Assembly (NCBI GenBank): GCA_001687465.1
Contig: LVLI01000005.1
Span: forward strand, 186,001 to 250,000
From: Halocafeteria seosinensis
Lineage: Eukaryota; Sar; Bigyra; Bicosoecida
Direction: 5' to 3'
Length of the DNA stretch: 64,000 nucleotides
A program made the position numbers and the translations under genes. This document shows, in pieces, positions 1 through 11,400 of the stretch. The notes beneath the pieces were generated by a model. That model did no database searches. It saw nothing but the letters and a program-made list of their open reading frames with translations, and was not told the origin of the DNA. Position 1 is the stretch's first letter; each line of letters begins with the position of its first letter.

Positions 1-381
1 AGATTTTCATCCCACGCACCTTTTAGCGGCAAGAAAATGCCAGGCGCTGAGTAAACGGCAAGCAGGGAGATGAGCGCAGCAATTTAGCCCACAACGGACA
101 GTTCTACCGCCTAACAAACCATTCCATTCAACCCTAAGTGATCTCAATGTTGAGGCGGGTTAAATCAACACTCCCATTAATCGTATTGTAGACAGTCTGT
201 AGCGTGACAGTGAGGAGGTTCACATATTCGCGTCTAGCAATTCAAACACAATTCAAATGCATCGCCAAGTCTGCCGCCGGTATTTTGCGCACTACCGACA
301 CAATTGGTGTATCTATGCATAGGTTTGAATTATTCTAATGTTATTAAACGTGCGATATTGAAAATACATATTGTGGACACG
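1..381. other. Gene-free left edge
   Basis: No convincing coding frame, RNA gene or repeat is visible. It is probably the upstream region of the RNase H2B gene that starts at 382. A 5' neighbour may lie outside the window. Confidence 0.5.
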
Positions 382-1571
382 ATGGACAGCGAATCAAAGA
401 CTACCTGTAAAGTCTTTCTACTTCCCAGCGATCCTTCGAAGGGTATGTACCATGATGTATGTTTTCCCCATTCCCTACAATGGATAAAGCTTTTCCGTCT
501 CGCGTCATTCGGTCAGATAGGAAATCATTTAGTGCATCGAGGCTACAGCTCTTAAACCTAAGCATTGAAGGTTCGTATATGCGGCGCGGCTATGGCGTGA
601 GACTGCGTTTGGGTATCTCTTAACACATATACAGATCCTTCAAAGGAACGAAGGAAAGTTTCGTGTCTAGTTGAGGGAGAAAGAGTATATTTTGTCACCT
701 CGGCTGAAGCGGATGTGCCACGAAGCTGGTTCATAGACCAGGAAATTGAGCAAGGTATGCCCAATCTTTACCGAACTTGACGTTTTCTGATACCTACATG
801 TAGTACAATTGTACCGGTATGCTTCCAGATGGGAGACTATACTGCGCAATACCTATTGACCCTCTACTGCTGTTGTTGGACGCACTCTCCCAACACAATC
901 AGAACGTTGTTCCCTTGGATCAACTTCTGTTCGAGAGTGTACCTCCGGAACTCCAGGAACCGATTCGGAAGGCTAACGTCGATCAAGTGTTTGATGTACA
1001 CCGTAGGTTGTCCACTTTCAAAGTTTCAGTTGCCATAGTGTTTTGATTAGTTTTGTCTTTCCCGTTCTCTGCTCACACAGATGTTTCGGGAGAATTGATG
1101 GTGAAATTTAACACCGGAAAAGCAACAAAATGGCTGGGTGCTCATGTCGTACGGCTAGCTGAGGTTCTTGATAGTCTGAATCCATCGAAAGACATTTCTC
1201 AGGGGAAAACTTCGTCTAACCATTTTGTTGATCCAGATTCAGTGTCTCGTCAAAGCGAAACCAACATTGACGGCATCCCGTCGATGCTGTCTCTCCAGGA
1301 TTCTCTCCATCTGATCTCGGAGTTTGTGTCCTCTGGTCTCACGGATTCGGTTAAAACCACGTTGCACATTGCCGAAAAAAAACATTCTGAACCCCAACAA
1401 AAGTATGCCGATGAGAGGCAGCAAGTTGAATCGAGAAGAAACAATGAGCAAACCAACGTCAATGGCAGTAAAGGTGGAACGGAGCAGAAACTAACATCCC
1501 AACAAAAGAAGCTCGCAAAAACGAATCTTAAGGGAATGAAATCAATGCAAAGTTTCTTTGGTAAGAAGTAA
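382..1571 (+). CDS. RNASEH2B: Ribonuclease H2 subunit B, four exons
   Basis: Non-catalytic subunit of the nuclear RNase H2 complex, which removes ribonucleotides and RNA-DNA hybrids from DNA. Exons read as 382-442, 635-754, 829-1002 and 1081-1571, all joined in phase 1. The N-terminal triple-barrel region shows VFLLPSD, then RSWFID and DGRLYCAIPIDPLLLLL, matching the family signature (SWFI, then an A/TP(I/V)DPLFL block). A VPLDQLLFE block and a K..KWLGAHV helix follow, again as in human RNASEH2B. The C-terminus has a low-complexity linker and ends in GMKSMQSFFGKK, which closely resembles the PCNA-binding PIP-box tail of the human protein. The start was chosen because it opens just before the conserved VFLLPSD strand. 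The stop lies 38 bp from that of the convergent neighbour. Confidence 0.88.
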
Positions 1572-1609
1572 ATTACTGACATCGGAAGTTCTATTGGCGA
1601 AAAAATTGG

Positions 1610-2875
1610 TTAATGTTGTCCTACGGGATCGGTCTTTCTAAAGCTTTGAGGAAACAGACGTCTCGTCGGCCCCGCTTCCTTCTGAAGCGTCTCCGAGGAC
1701 CTGTCAACGTTAAAATCATCTGCTATAACCCTGGGACGGCATTGATACGCCAAAGGTTTCTTGCTCTTTTGAAGTTCCTCTCTGCCCCACGGAGTGAGGG
1801 CTAGCGCAACTTTAGTCCAACGCTGAGGGGGCAACGTGTCCCTTGTCTCAGTCTTTTTCAAGCGCATGTCCGTATTCGCATCCAGCAGCTTTTGTTCTCT
1901 CAGCCGTTTTAGCATGTCAACTTTGACGGGATCATTGCTGCTATCTAGTCTGAGCTTTACACCTGTGCGATTTACTGCAAGATATCACGGGTTAAGATAC
2001 AGACTGTAGAGTGCCGCCAAAACGCAAATTCTCACTTAGAAATGGGTCATATCCTCCCTTATCCACGTCATCTAAATATATCCCAGCATTTGATGTGCAC
2101 GTGTCTAAGAATTTTTGATATTGCTGCCGTTTTAGCCGATGGCGTTTAACAGATGACTGCACATTGTAAGGGTCACAAGGTACGTTAAGACAGAATGCTT
2201 CTGGTATGCAAGTAGCGTACCTGTGCTTCCAGAGAGCTCTGGAGTGATTTCGCCAGAGGTTTCCGGATCTGTTGATCCCATGACTTCCACCGCTGAGTCC
2301 TCTTCTGTTCACCATCTACTTCGTGGCTCTCGAGGTATTTACGGGTTCTCATTTGGGTTTCCGTCTCTTTCTGAGGAAGCTACCAGAGTTTTAAAAAAGT
2401 TTGACTTTCCGAACAATCACTACATTCTTACCAGCAAAGCGTTTGCGCGTTCCAACAAACCGCCGGGGTCATTGTCCGCACGTTCCCTCGACGGCACACA
2501 GTGCGATCTGTTTTGTGTTTTTTGGTAAAGTTCGTGCTTTCTTCGAATTCTTTCTTTTCGATTCCTTTCTACATCATTTCGCTGTAGAGGATGCAGCTTT
2601 ATAACCTTCAAGAACGTAGTAACCCGTGTTACGCAGCTTACAATTGTCTTTTCGTTTGATTTTAACGTCTGCACGCTGTATATGGTCGGTGAGCCTCCGG
2701 CACTCTGCATCGTGTTCACTTGGGGCTCTATAAGCGAAAGTACTTGTATCGTAACTTTAACACGTACAATTGTCTTTACTTCAACACTGCCAACTGTGCT
2801 GCTATGAGCCCAAGGTTCCTCGAATCCGGTAATGTCATCGTGGTCGTATTCGAACTCTTCGTCACGGTAATTCAT
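1610..2875 (-). CDS. FAM228-like protein, about 4-5 exons
   Basis: Reading the minus strand from 2875, an acidic N-terminus (MNYRDEEFEYDHDD) is followed by at least one intron, then an exon whose product contains RWKSWDQQIRKPL. The next exon (about 2151-2016) contains KRQQYQKFLDTC and IYLDDVDKGGYDPF. The last exon (about 1960-1610) is basic and ends PVGQH. The paired motif of a W..W...I.KPL helix followed by YLKYVNKKG..FLEDYDP-like residues is the hallmark I recall of the FAM228 family, which is found in ciliated eukaryotes and has no established biochemical function. Splice sites in the first third are uncertain: there is a donor near 2793 or an unspliced read-through. The family call is from memory of motif spacing, not a search. 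Confidence 0.6.
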
Positions 2876-3209
2876 CGTGTGCTTCCGTTGTCACTATTTA
2901 AACAATCATCCAAGTCCTATATATTGATCCTGAATACACCAACGGGGTACAAGTACTACAAGAGGCGCCAAAACGCAGGCGGTTGCCGCAACTTCAACCA
3001 CATAGGAAAGTCAGCAAACAATTGTTGGAGCTACGCTTACGGGATTCGGAAAGTCTTTACCAAGTCCCTTTTTAAAGTTTTGAGGTTTTTCCAACTACAG
3101 CACGTTCTTTGCTTTTGTCCGAACCAAATAGCTTGGGTGTATTTGACTGTAGTAGCGTCGTCTTGTATCTGCTCTCTTTCCGTTTTCTTGGATTTCACAG
3201 GCAACTACC
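2876..3209. promoter_or_regulatory. Divergent intergenic region FAM228-like / AIP1
   Basis: 334 bp separate two divergent start codons. A pyrimidine-rich stretch ending in TTTCACAG just before the AIP1 ATG (about 3180-3200) looks like a splice acceptor, so AIP1 probably has a 5' UTR intron here. No other element is recognised. Confidence 0.4.
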
Positions 3210-5601
3210 ATGGCTTCGACCAACGAGGAACCGACTTATGGCACAAAAGATATCCTTTTCCCCCGCGACGCCCTGCATATTTCGTTTCATGACTCTTTTC
3301 CTCTGTTTCAGTTTCATATTACATGTTCTTATGTCGTCTTGCATGTTCTGTATTTCTTTTTCTGCATGTGGATTCTTGATTGCATATCTCAACCTGCATA
3401 TTCGAAAGACGGAGAAAAAAGTCGCTTACACTCCCTAACTCGTTTCGATTGTTTTCCTTTGCACGTGGTTTGATTGTACCGCAGCCGTCAACAGCTCGAG
3501 GAGAACCAACCGTGATAGATGTATCCCCCGACGGCCAGCATCTGATCTACTGCAACTCCACCAACGTCATTGTGCGAGATATCGATGTAAGCGTTTCCAT
3601 CAGTGAGTATGTCACTAACGGGTGTTAGAAATGAAATACAATCTTCCAGGATCCTTCGAAGTGTTTCGTGTACGGCGAGCACCATGCGACGGTCAGAGTA
3701 GCCAAGTTTTCCCCTACAGGGAAGTATGTTGCATCAGGGGATGTTGAAGGAAACATTCGCGTATGGGCTTGGAATCACCCAGAAAATATTCTGAAGAACG
3801 AAGTGAGCATATGATAGCTACCATAACGTTGTTCGTAAGAACATTTGACATGGAAAAGTTTGCAATCGTACCTTCAGACCAACGCGTTTGCGGGAGAAGT
3901 AGAAGACATCTGCTGGGATGGTGAAAGCAAGCGCATACTCGCTGTTGGAGGCGGTCAAATGTATGTGCTTGGGAAGCTTTACGTCATCAAGTGCATTTTA
4001 TAAAATAAATTAAAATGCATGTATTTTCCCTCAGGAAAGCGAAGTTGTTCATGTGGGATAGCGGCTCACAACTCGGGGAGATAGTGCCGCATAGTAAGAA
4101 GAATCTTTCCGGATCGATGCGTCCTTGCCGCCCGTTCCGTTTTGCTGTTGGTGGATTGGATTTCAAGGTTCGTATTATCGGTCTCACTGTGCTGCTGGCG
4201 GGTAGTTCATAATGTTTCTTCCCAGGTGTCGTTTTACACGTGTCCTCCTGCCAAATATTCCAAGGGACTGAAGGAGCATACAAATTTTGTTAACTGCATC
4301 CGCTATTCCCCTTGCGGTGCAAAATTCGTTACTGTCTCCTCGGACAAAACCGGTGTTGTATATGAAGGCAAAGACGGAGAAATGATCGGAAAGTTGGCAG
4401 GCAAGACAGCTCACAAAGGCAGCGTGTACTCTGTTAGCTGGAAATCTGATTCGTCTGCAATGGTCACATCCGGTGCTGATAAGAAGCTTCATGTTTGGAA
4501 TGCTGAGACCCTTGAGTGTGACAAGTCCCTTACCCTAGGTGATACCATTGCCGAAATGCAGCCCGCTGTAGTATGGGCCAGGGATGATCTTGTTATCTCG
4601 CTGTCCCTTAATGGTAACCTGAATCTTTGGAATCCATCTGAGGACTCAGTGTCTCAAACGTGGCAAGGTCATACGGCTCTAATCAATTGCACCTCATATG
4701 GGGATGAAAAGAGCATCATCACCGGAGATATTGAGGGTCGAGTGTGTGCATGGAAACTCAAAGAAGGTTCTCGGGACCACTTCATCGGTAGCGTTGTCGG
4801 AGGAGAACAGCATACCGGCAAGGTTGTTGGGATCTCTTCTGATGGTACTTCTCTTGCTTCTGTAGGCTGGGACGACAAGTTACGTATCGGCACGCTTGAT
4901 GAATTCGAGCACGCTGTCCCTATCGGCGCCCAACCTCGTGGAATGGCTAGCTCCGTTAGCTGCCCTGATTGCCGAGTCGTTATTGTTAGCAGTGGTGTTA
5001 AGGTATTCAAGGGTCCAGAAGAAGCATGTTTTGAAGAAGTGGACTGGTCGCCTACTGCTGTAGCCGTGAGTGAAGATGGGAAACAAGTTGCTGTAGGAGG
5101 CGAAGACTGTATCGTGCACGTTTATTCGATGGATAGCTCCACTGGAAACTTGGCGGAACAAGGAAAGACCAAAGCATGCCACGCTGCCATTGCCAGTATT
5201 GCTTTTTCACCTGATGGGGCTTACATGGCTGTAGGAGATCGCGGCCGAGAAGTAAAATTGTTCAAGGGTTCAGCTCCTTTTGATACTGTAAGAAGTGGCG
5301 ATTGGATGAATCACACGACTCGGGTTACTGGCCTCTCATGGTCACCACATAGCAAGTATCTTTGCTCGGTCTCTTCTGACCGTCGGATTTGCTTCTGGTC
5401 CCCTGAATCTACAGCCGCTGTAAAGTCCATTGATCGTACGTATGCGATTTAGTTTGATACTTGTATTTTAAATAAATTACTGTTACATGTCATGCAGTTG
5501 CTCATCCACAACCATTTTGCGGCGTTGCATGGAAAGAAGAAGGCTGCGTATGGGCTACTGGCGTTGATGGAGTCGTCAAGAAATTTGAAGCACCGATCTA
5601 A
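3210..5601 (+). CDS. AIP1: Actin-interacting protein 1 (WDR1/AIP1), WD40 protein
   Basis: WD40 double-propeller protein that works with ADF/cofilin to disassemble actin filaments in the cytosol. Exons are read at 3485-3586, then about 3650, 3880, 4035, 4227-5433 and 5500-5601. Each contributes recognisable WD blades, for example VAKFSPTGKYVASGD, NFVNCIRYSPCG, VYSVSWKSDSSAMVTSGAD, GLSWSPHSKYLCSVSSD and VAWKEEG. The conserved N-terminal STARGEP segment matches the AIP1 family start (P.T.RG.P), and total length is close to the usual 600 residues. The first coding exon is unsettled: the ATG at 3210 or the one at 3238 can be used, but neither joins the 3485 exon in frame with a simple GT donor; an acceptor near 3495 fits the 3238 start. 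An ADF gene lies in the same window at 33.4 kb. Confidence 0.88.
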
Positions 5602-5711
5602 GAAGTCATAAAATAGCACCTTAGCTTTCATTATCCTTCAGTCAAATAAGATAAACAGGGGATTTCACATGATTTTTGTTTTTGTTTTTTTGGGTGTATT
5701 GTTTGATTCTC

Positions 5712-7972
5712 TCAAGCAAAAGGATCAAAATCCATACGCTGATTACCACCCTGTGACGGTGGCGGACCCCAAGCACCAGACTGAGGTGGTACCTGCTGTT
5801 GCTGCTGGTAGTACTGCGGTTGTGGGGCATTCTGATATTGCCCCATATAAGCTTGCGGCTGCATTGGAGGTCCTCCCCACCCTTGTGGCGGCATTTGACC
5901 CCCATATTGCGGAGCATACATGGGAGGATATTGTGGCTGCATTCCCTGGGGTGGCGGGTACATAGGGGCTTGGTGAGGTTGCATGGGTGTATGCTGTTGC
6001 GATGCCATTGAATGTTGCTGGGGAGCTGAACCCTCTAAGCCCGTAGGACGCTTTTCATGTTGAGATTTGGCCATTGACGCCATAGTGGGCCCTTGTTTTC
6101 GAGTGTCCTTCCCTTTCTTCGTTGGCTCTTCGTTCAGATCGAGAGAGACGAGACCATCAAATTCATCGTCCAAACCACTTCCCTTACTTGTACTCCCAGA
6201 AGCAGCATCATTCCCTGCACTGGCAAGATACTCAGCTGCATTGCCCGCATGGTTGGTTGGGGCGTCAGCGAAGAGGTCATCCGGGATAGCCGAACCACTA
6301 TGTGCACTCGAAGATACACCTTGGCCGTGCGAAGGAGGTGAGCCAAATGGATCAGGGTTCATGCTACCCGAACCACCTGTTGTACCGCCAGCGTTGGCTG
6401 GCCCGCTGAAAGGATCAAAGGCATCGTTTGTTTGCGCCGGTGTACTTGCTGGAGGAGATGCGAAAACATCGTCCAATTCATTCTGCGGGGCAGTATCATT
6501 AACAGCCTCGGAATGTCCGTGGGCATGTTCAAAAGAAACATTGGAGCCAGGCTGTTCAAAAGGGTCGAAATCATCTCCACTCTTTCCATTTTGTACGTGA
6601 CCAGTGTTGCCCGCAGGTTCTTCAAAGGGATCAAATTCGTCCCCTTCCTCCTGGTCGAATGGGGAAAACTCTTCTTCAGCTTTCGACTTTCGTTCGCTAG
6701 GCTTCTTTATTTGTGGAGACTGCTGAAACTTGATGTTCATCTTCCCACCACCGTTTCTATTCCTGTTCTCACGAGAATGGTCAGATTCTGGGCTTTGACT
6801 TGGCTCCTTCGCCTTACGTTGTCTGTGAGGCTTTCGTCCTCTTCTTCCCGACGGACTGGAGGACTCTGTAGAAGCAGCTGTATTGGATGTGCTACGGCCA
6901 GAATTCCGATTGTGCTGCCGATGATTATCATCCGAAAATCCTGGAGCGTCTAGGCCATATCTACTCCGTGGTGCGGGGTAGTCCGAAAGTCCGCTGGAGC
7001 CGATCCCCCCTCCAATTCGTGAAGAGCCTGAACACACTTAGGAAGGCTGTGCTATTCAATATGCGGCACTAATTGTGGAAACGAGGACATACCTGCTTGG
7101 TAACCAATACTTCCACCTTTTCCCGCAACTCCGACGAATTTCTTCTGTAACTGCCGTGCTTTTTCCCGTTCCTCCCTTATCCTAGCAGTATCATGCAGAA
7201 TTTCCCTCAGGTACGATGCCTTTTCTCTTACTGCAAATACAATCATTGTAATTGACATAATCTGCTGTGGCTAGCCTGAAGGCGACCAACATACTTCCAC
7301 CGCCACGATCATGGCCCATTTCATCCCGGTACGTGAAATCATTGTACATGCGCACGCGAAACAAATTGGATCTTGCATCATCGATCACCCGCTCCGATCC
7401 TAGTTTCACGAGATGCTCCAGCAACGTTAGTGCCTGCAGCCAGACAAAAAAAGCCGATTGAATATGTGCGGAGCCGCCAACGTCGGCAATCGGTTCTTAC
7501 CTTCAGGATGACTCTCCAATTTTTTCCGTCTTCATCCAGACTTTCCCATATCGCGCTCATTATAATTCGGTACTCCATTCTGTTCTCCTAGGGAAGTCGA
7601 TTGGCATTTTAAGCCATATATGCAGCAGGTTGTTCATACGGAACTTACGGGTCGTGGGTTAGTCTCGCGATTTCATTCATTTGTGTCGTTGAGGCTCCCC
7701 ATTCTTTCTTGGAGAGGATTTCATCTAACTTTTTCTCCGTCTCCGACTTATTTTGGATGGTGTCCTTACTGCGTTCATGACGCAATATACATGTAAATGC
7801 GGCCACAAGGCGAGGGTACATCTCGCAGGGAGCCCCAAGGTGGACAAAAAAGGTATGTTTCGTACGCATTCTCATCGCCGTCACGCAGCGAGATCAGCAA
7901 TTCAACACGATGAGACGATCCTGGTACTACTTACGCTCTTTTGAAAAATTCTTCGGCTTTATTACGTAGCAT
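5712..7972 (-). CDS. Epsin-like ENTH-domain endocytic adaptor, six exons
   Basis: Clathrin adaptor that binds PI(4,5)P2 through an ENTH domain and recruits AP-2 and clathrin. Exon 1 (7972-7935) encodes MLRNKAEEFFKRA. Exons 2-5 (7768-7649, 7579-7501, about 7434 down to 7295, about 7230-7093) encode the ENTH fold, with EWGASTTQMNEIARLTHD, IMSAIWESLDEDGKNWR, LLEHLVKLGSERV and REKASYLREIL all matching the family. The last exon is a long disordered tail. It contains repeated DPF boxes (EFDPFEEP, DFDPFEQP, AFDPFSG, PDPFGS and a terminal MDFDPFA) for AP-2 binding, and one LVSLD clathrin box. The end is rich in P, Q, M and Y. The stop is 110 bp from that of AIP1. Confidence 0.9.
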
Positions 7973-8444
7973 TTTTCTTAAATAATGACCTACGAGTGCT
8001 CTGAGGAGTGAAGGCAAGGCAGCCCAGGGTGCTCAAGAAGGCGATTCACTCTCCTTATATGAGGAGATTGCAATATTCTACAAGGTGATAAACTATCGAA
8101 TTCCTAGACAACACATGCGTCGTGCCAGGTATACAACCAACATGTGCATACATAATGCAGCATACTGTGTGAGTGAGCGAAAAGTTTGTCTTCTTCTGGT
8201 CTTGAAATTCGGGTCGAACGCCTTATTATACAGCTTGTTAGGGTTGCATTGGAGGGAATTCTGATAGCTTTTTTGAGTGACAGTGAGTATACTGTCGGTG
8301 TGTCGTTTTGCACATAGAAATACCAAAGATTTTGGGCATGATTCTGGTGTATCTATCGCTTGGAGGAATTGGTAGAACCGTGCATCTCTCCTGATTGGCT
8401 TGTTTATTACGTTTTCGATGGACATTTAGAGGCTCTACCACACC
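7973..8444. promoter_or_regulatory. Divergent intergenic region epsin / PI4-kinase
   Basis: 472 bp between two divergent start codons. No repeat, RNA gene or conserved element is recognised. Short ORFs here are chance frames. It must hold both promoters and 5' UTRs. Confidence 0.4.
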
Positions 8445-11400
8445 ATGTATCGTCATACACTCTATTCGCAGCTGTATGGGGCACTCTCGCGCTCTGCGAG
8501 CTCAATCAGCGGAGGAAATGGGGAAGGACATGCAGCTGGACACTCACAATCGAAACAGCGTGCCATTGATCATCTGTATGAGACAGCGCCCACAGTAGAT
8601 AAATTGGAGCATGGCGTATGTGTTGAAAGGCTATGTGCCTGCAGCTCGTTGCTCAGGATATTCAAAAAGCAGATTTCCGCCGGTGAACACACTGTGAACT
8701 CTGATTCCCGTCTCATTCCGTATCTGCAGAGCTTGATGGAGAATTTGGCTATGTTGAGATATCACAAGACGGCAGTAGAGGTTGCTCTCAATACGATTGA
8801 TTGTGCCATGCTCTTAGCAACGGAAAGTGCGGGCTCCTGGGCAGACTCCGTAATTGAGTCGGTGTTAGGTGGTTTTCGGAAACTCTTGAAGATCAACACG
8901 GCGAAGAAAGAGGAAACTGAGACCATGGGGAGGTTCATTACCTGCTGTCTCGGTCAAGTGCGAAAGTGTTTGATGGCATATCAATGCCCGCAGAATCTCT
9001 CTCACGAGTTGCTCTCTCTGCTGGTCTCTTTCGACCAGGCAACATACAATAACGCAGCTATGTACAGTTCTCTAGGGGTTTCGGAGGATCTACTGACGCA
9101 GTTGCACCTCAGTACTCTGCGTTGCCTTGATGTGGGGATTGAGAAAGGAAACGTTCGTGGTCCTCAAAGCGACAAAGAAGGAGTTTCAGACGCCAGAACT
9201 GGTGACCAGAATACTTTGTTTCACCAGCTCGTGAGGGTTGCGGACAGGCAGTTAAAGTCTCCTTATCCTGAGCTGCGTACGAATGCCTTATCACTACTGG
9301 TGAAAGCTTCACAGTATTTGCAGCGCCTAGACCAACCCCTTCTACATCATATGATTGAGGAGCTTCACGAGATAAAGGAAATTCGATCCCGTACTGATTT
9401 AGATCTTTTCTCTGGTGTTTGTGACGCTCTAGTGAATTTCTCTGGAGCTGAGACATGCGGTAGCGTGACTGACTTTATACAAGTAAAAGGTTTAGAACTT
9501 GGATGCAATTCGGGTAAGAGTGCTTCATTTATCAATTGGGAGGCAAGCAACAAGCTCATGGACTCAATCTTCGATATTTTATGTGGCCAAACCTCATTGT
9601 CAATCAGCAACCATAGTCAAAGAATAACAGCACACTTCTTTGAAGACTGTCATCCTGAGCAAACTCAACAGAACGTAGATCGCGTGAGCCTCTCGGATGC
9701 CTCTGACATGGAAGATAATCCGTCATCGTTAACAGATAGTATTCATCTTAAACTGTTTCAAAGCATAGCGGCAGTTTGTTCACATGCGTTCCAGTTTCGT
9801 GAGAGCAAGGACTCGGCCTCTTCCTACGAAGAGTTTATAAAGAAAGTGAAGGCAGGAATCAACAAAGTATATAAGCTCATACGCAATGAACTTAGAGGTT
9901 TTGAAAAATCCAATAGGAAACGCTGGATTGCACAAATGACGTCGCTTTCCTCTGGTCACACATTCAATAGTTCCCGTATCGCTCATACGGAGAATGGGGA
10001 TTTGAAGTCGGATCCCTCAGAGATGATGAGCGCAATTACGAAACATTACATCGCCGGTTCGACGTATGTAAGGCTCTTGTTGCCTTTCCTGCACAGTCTA
10101 CCTAGTGATGGAGTGGGTGAAACATGTGCGGAGATCTTGTTGAACATATTCACTTCTCAGGTAGAGCGTTTGCCGAAACCTCAGACCTCCAAGGCTACGA
10201 ATGGATCGAACACAGACATCCACAGGGGTCGTGAAGCAGAGACAGTAGCTCTCGAAGCAGCTCAGAGTTTTTCTTGGATCGTGTCTCAATCGCTTGCGAA
10301 TGCGTCTCGCTTGAGCGAGAGTTGGAATCAGACAATTGTTCAGTCTCTCTTGTCCCATTGCGATGAGTGCTTCGATACCTCCCTCTCAGACAAGACAATC
10401 GCTTTGTCTCCGCAAGTAGTTTCACCTTGTCTGAAGTACATCGTAGCGAACCTGAGGCCAGATCTGTACCCGTGGCAAGATACCGCATTGAAAGATATTC
10501 ATAGCCAAATTCTATCCAGAATATCGCAAATGGGACGGGTTGCTCTGCAAGAAATACAGAAGGACGGGCAACCTGAAGCGTCTACACAAGGATCGAAACC
10601 CCTGCGCCGAGGGTTGTTTGGTAGACCGAAGAGTCCGAAGAAGACTTTAACCAACTCATCAAGTCAAGGGAGTGCTCGAAGAGTTTACCCCTACCATTAT
10701 CTTTTGGATCATATAGGTTATTTGCTTCCAGTCTTGGCAGAAGCAATGAACCAGATATGGTGCCAGCGTCGCACCACCGATATTCCAAAACCTGGACGAG
10801 CATGGAAAGAAGTGTGGCTTATTCTGGTTTCCTGCAAATTTTTTAGCACTCACGTTTGGCCGCAGTCATGGGTTGATTCTGTGAGAACGATAGCGCTCTT
10901 TGCTCCTCCATGTACGTTCGGTCGCGAGTCAGCTGAGTACCAGGCGAAAATTGACTCGTTGTGTCAGCTCGTCCTGGGTGGTAATCATGGATATCAGCAT
11001 GCCCTTCGGGAAGACCTGACAGCGTCGTTGCTCAAAATCCCGCATGTGAATAAAGAGCAGCTGCAGTTGTTACCTGCGTCTCAAATCGTATACTTGCATG
11101 CGATCTACGTACTAGAGTCGACGAGGATTTTGTGCCTACACGGAAAGTCGAAACTCGAGCAACAGACAATGGAGAATGCATTTGTGAGCATCTTTGCGTA
11201 TTTCCAGGACTCTATATTTTACCACGCTTTGCGAGGGAATTCGGCCACGGACAAAGACGATAGTATCCGTCAAATTTATAGTATCAGTGGTAAGTCAGGG
11301 CGAGGAAGTACCGCTCCGTCACATCGATCGAGAATACTCCTCAATGATATATCATTCCTTGGGGACAAATATTGTTTGGTGCTTGGTAAAATCGCTGATG

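Noticed and set aside
6067-6600. Long plus-strand ORF opposite the epsin tail
   Set aside because: It is an antisense shadow of the low-complexity DPF-rich exon, with no motif of its own.
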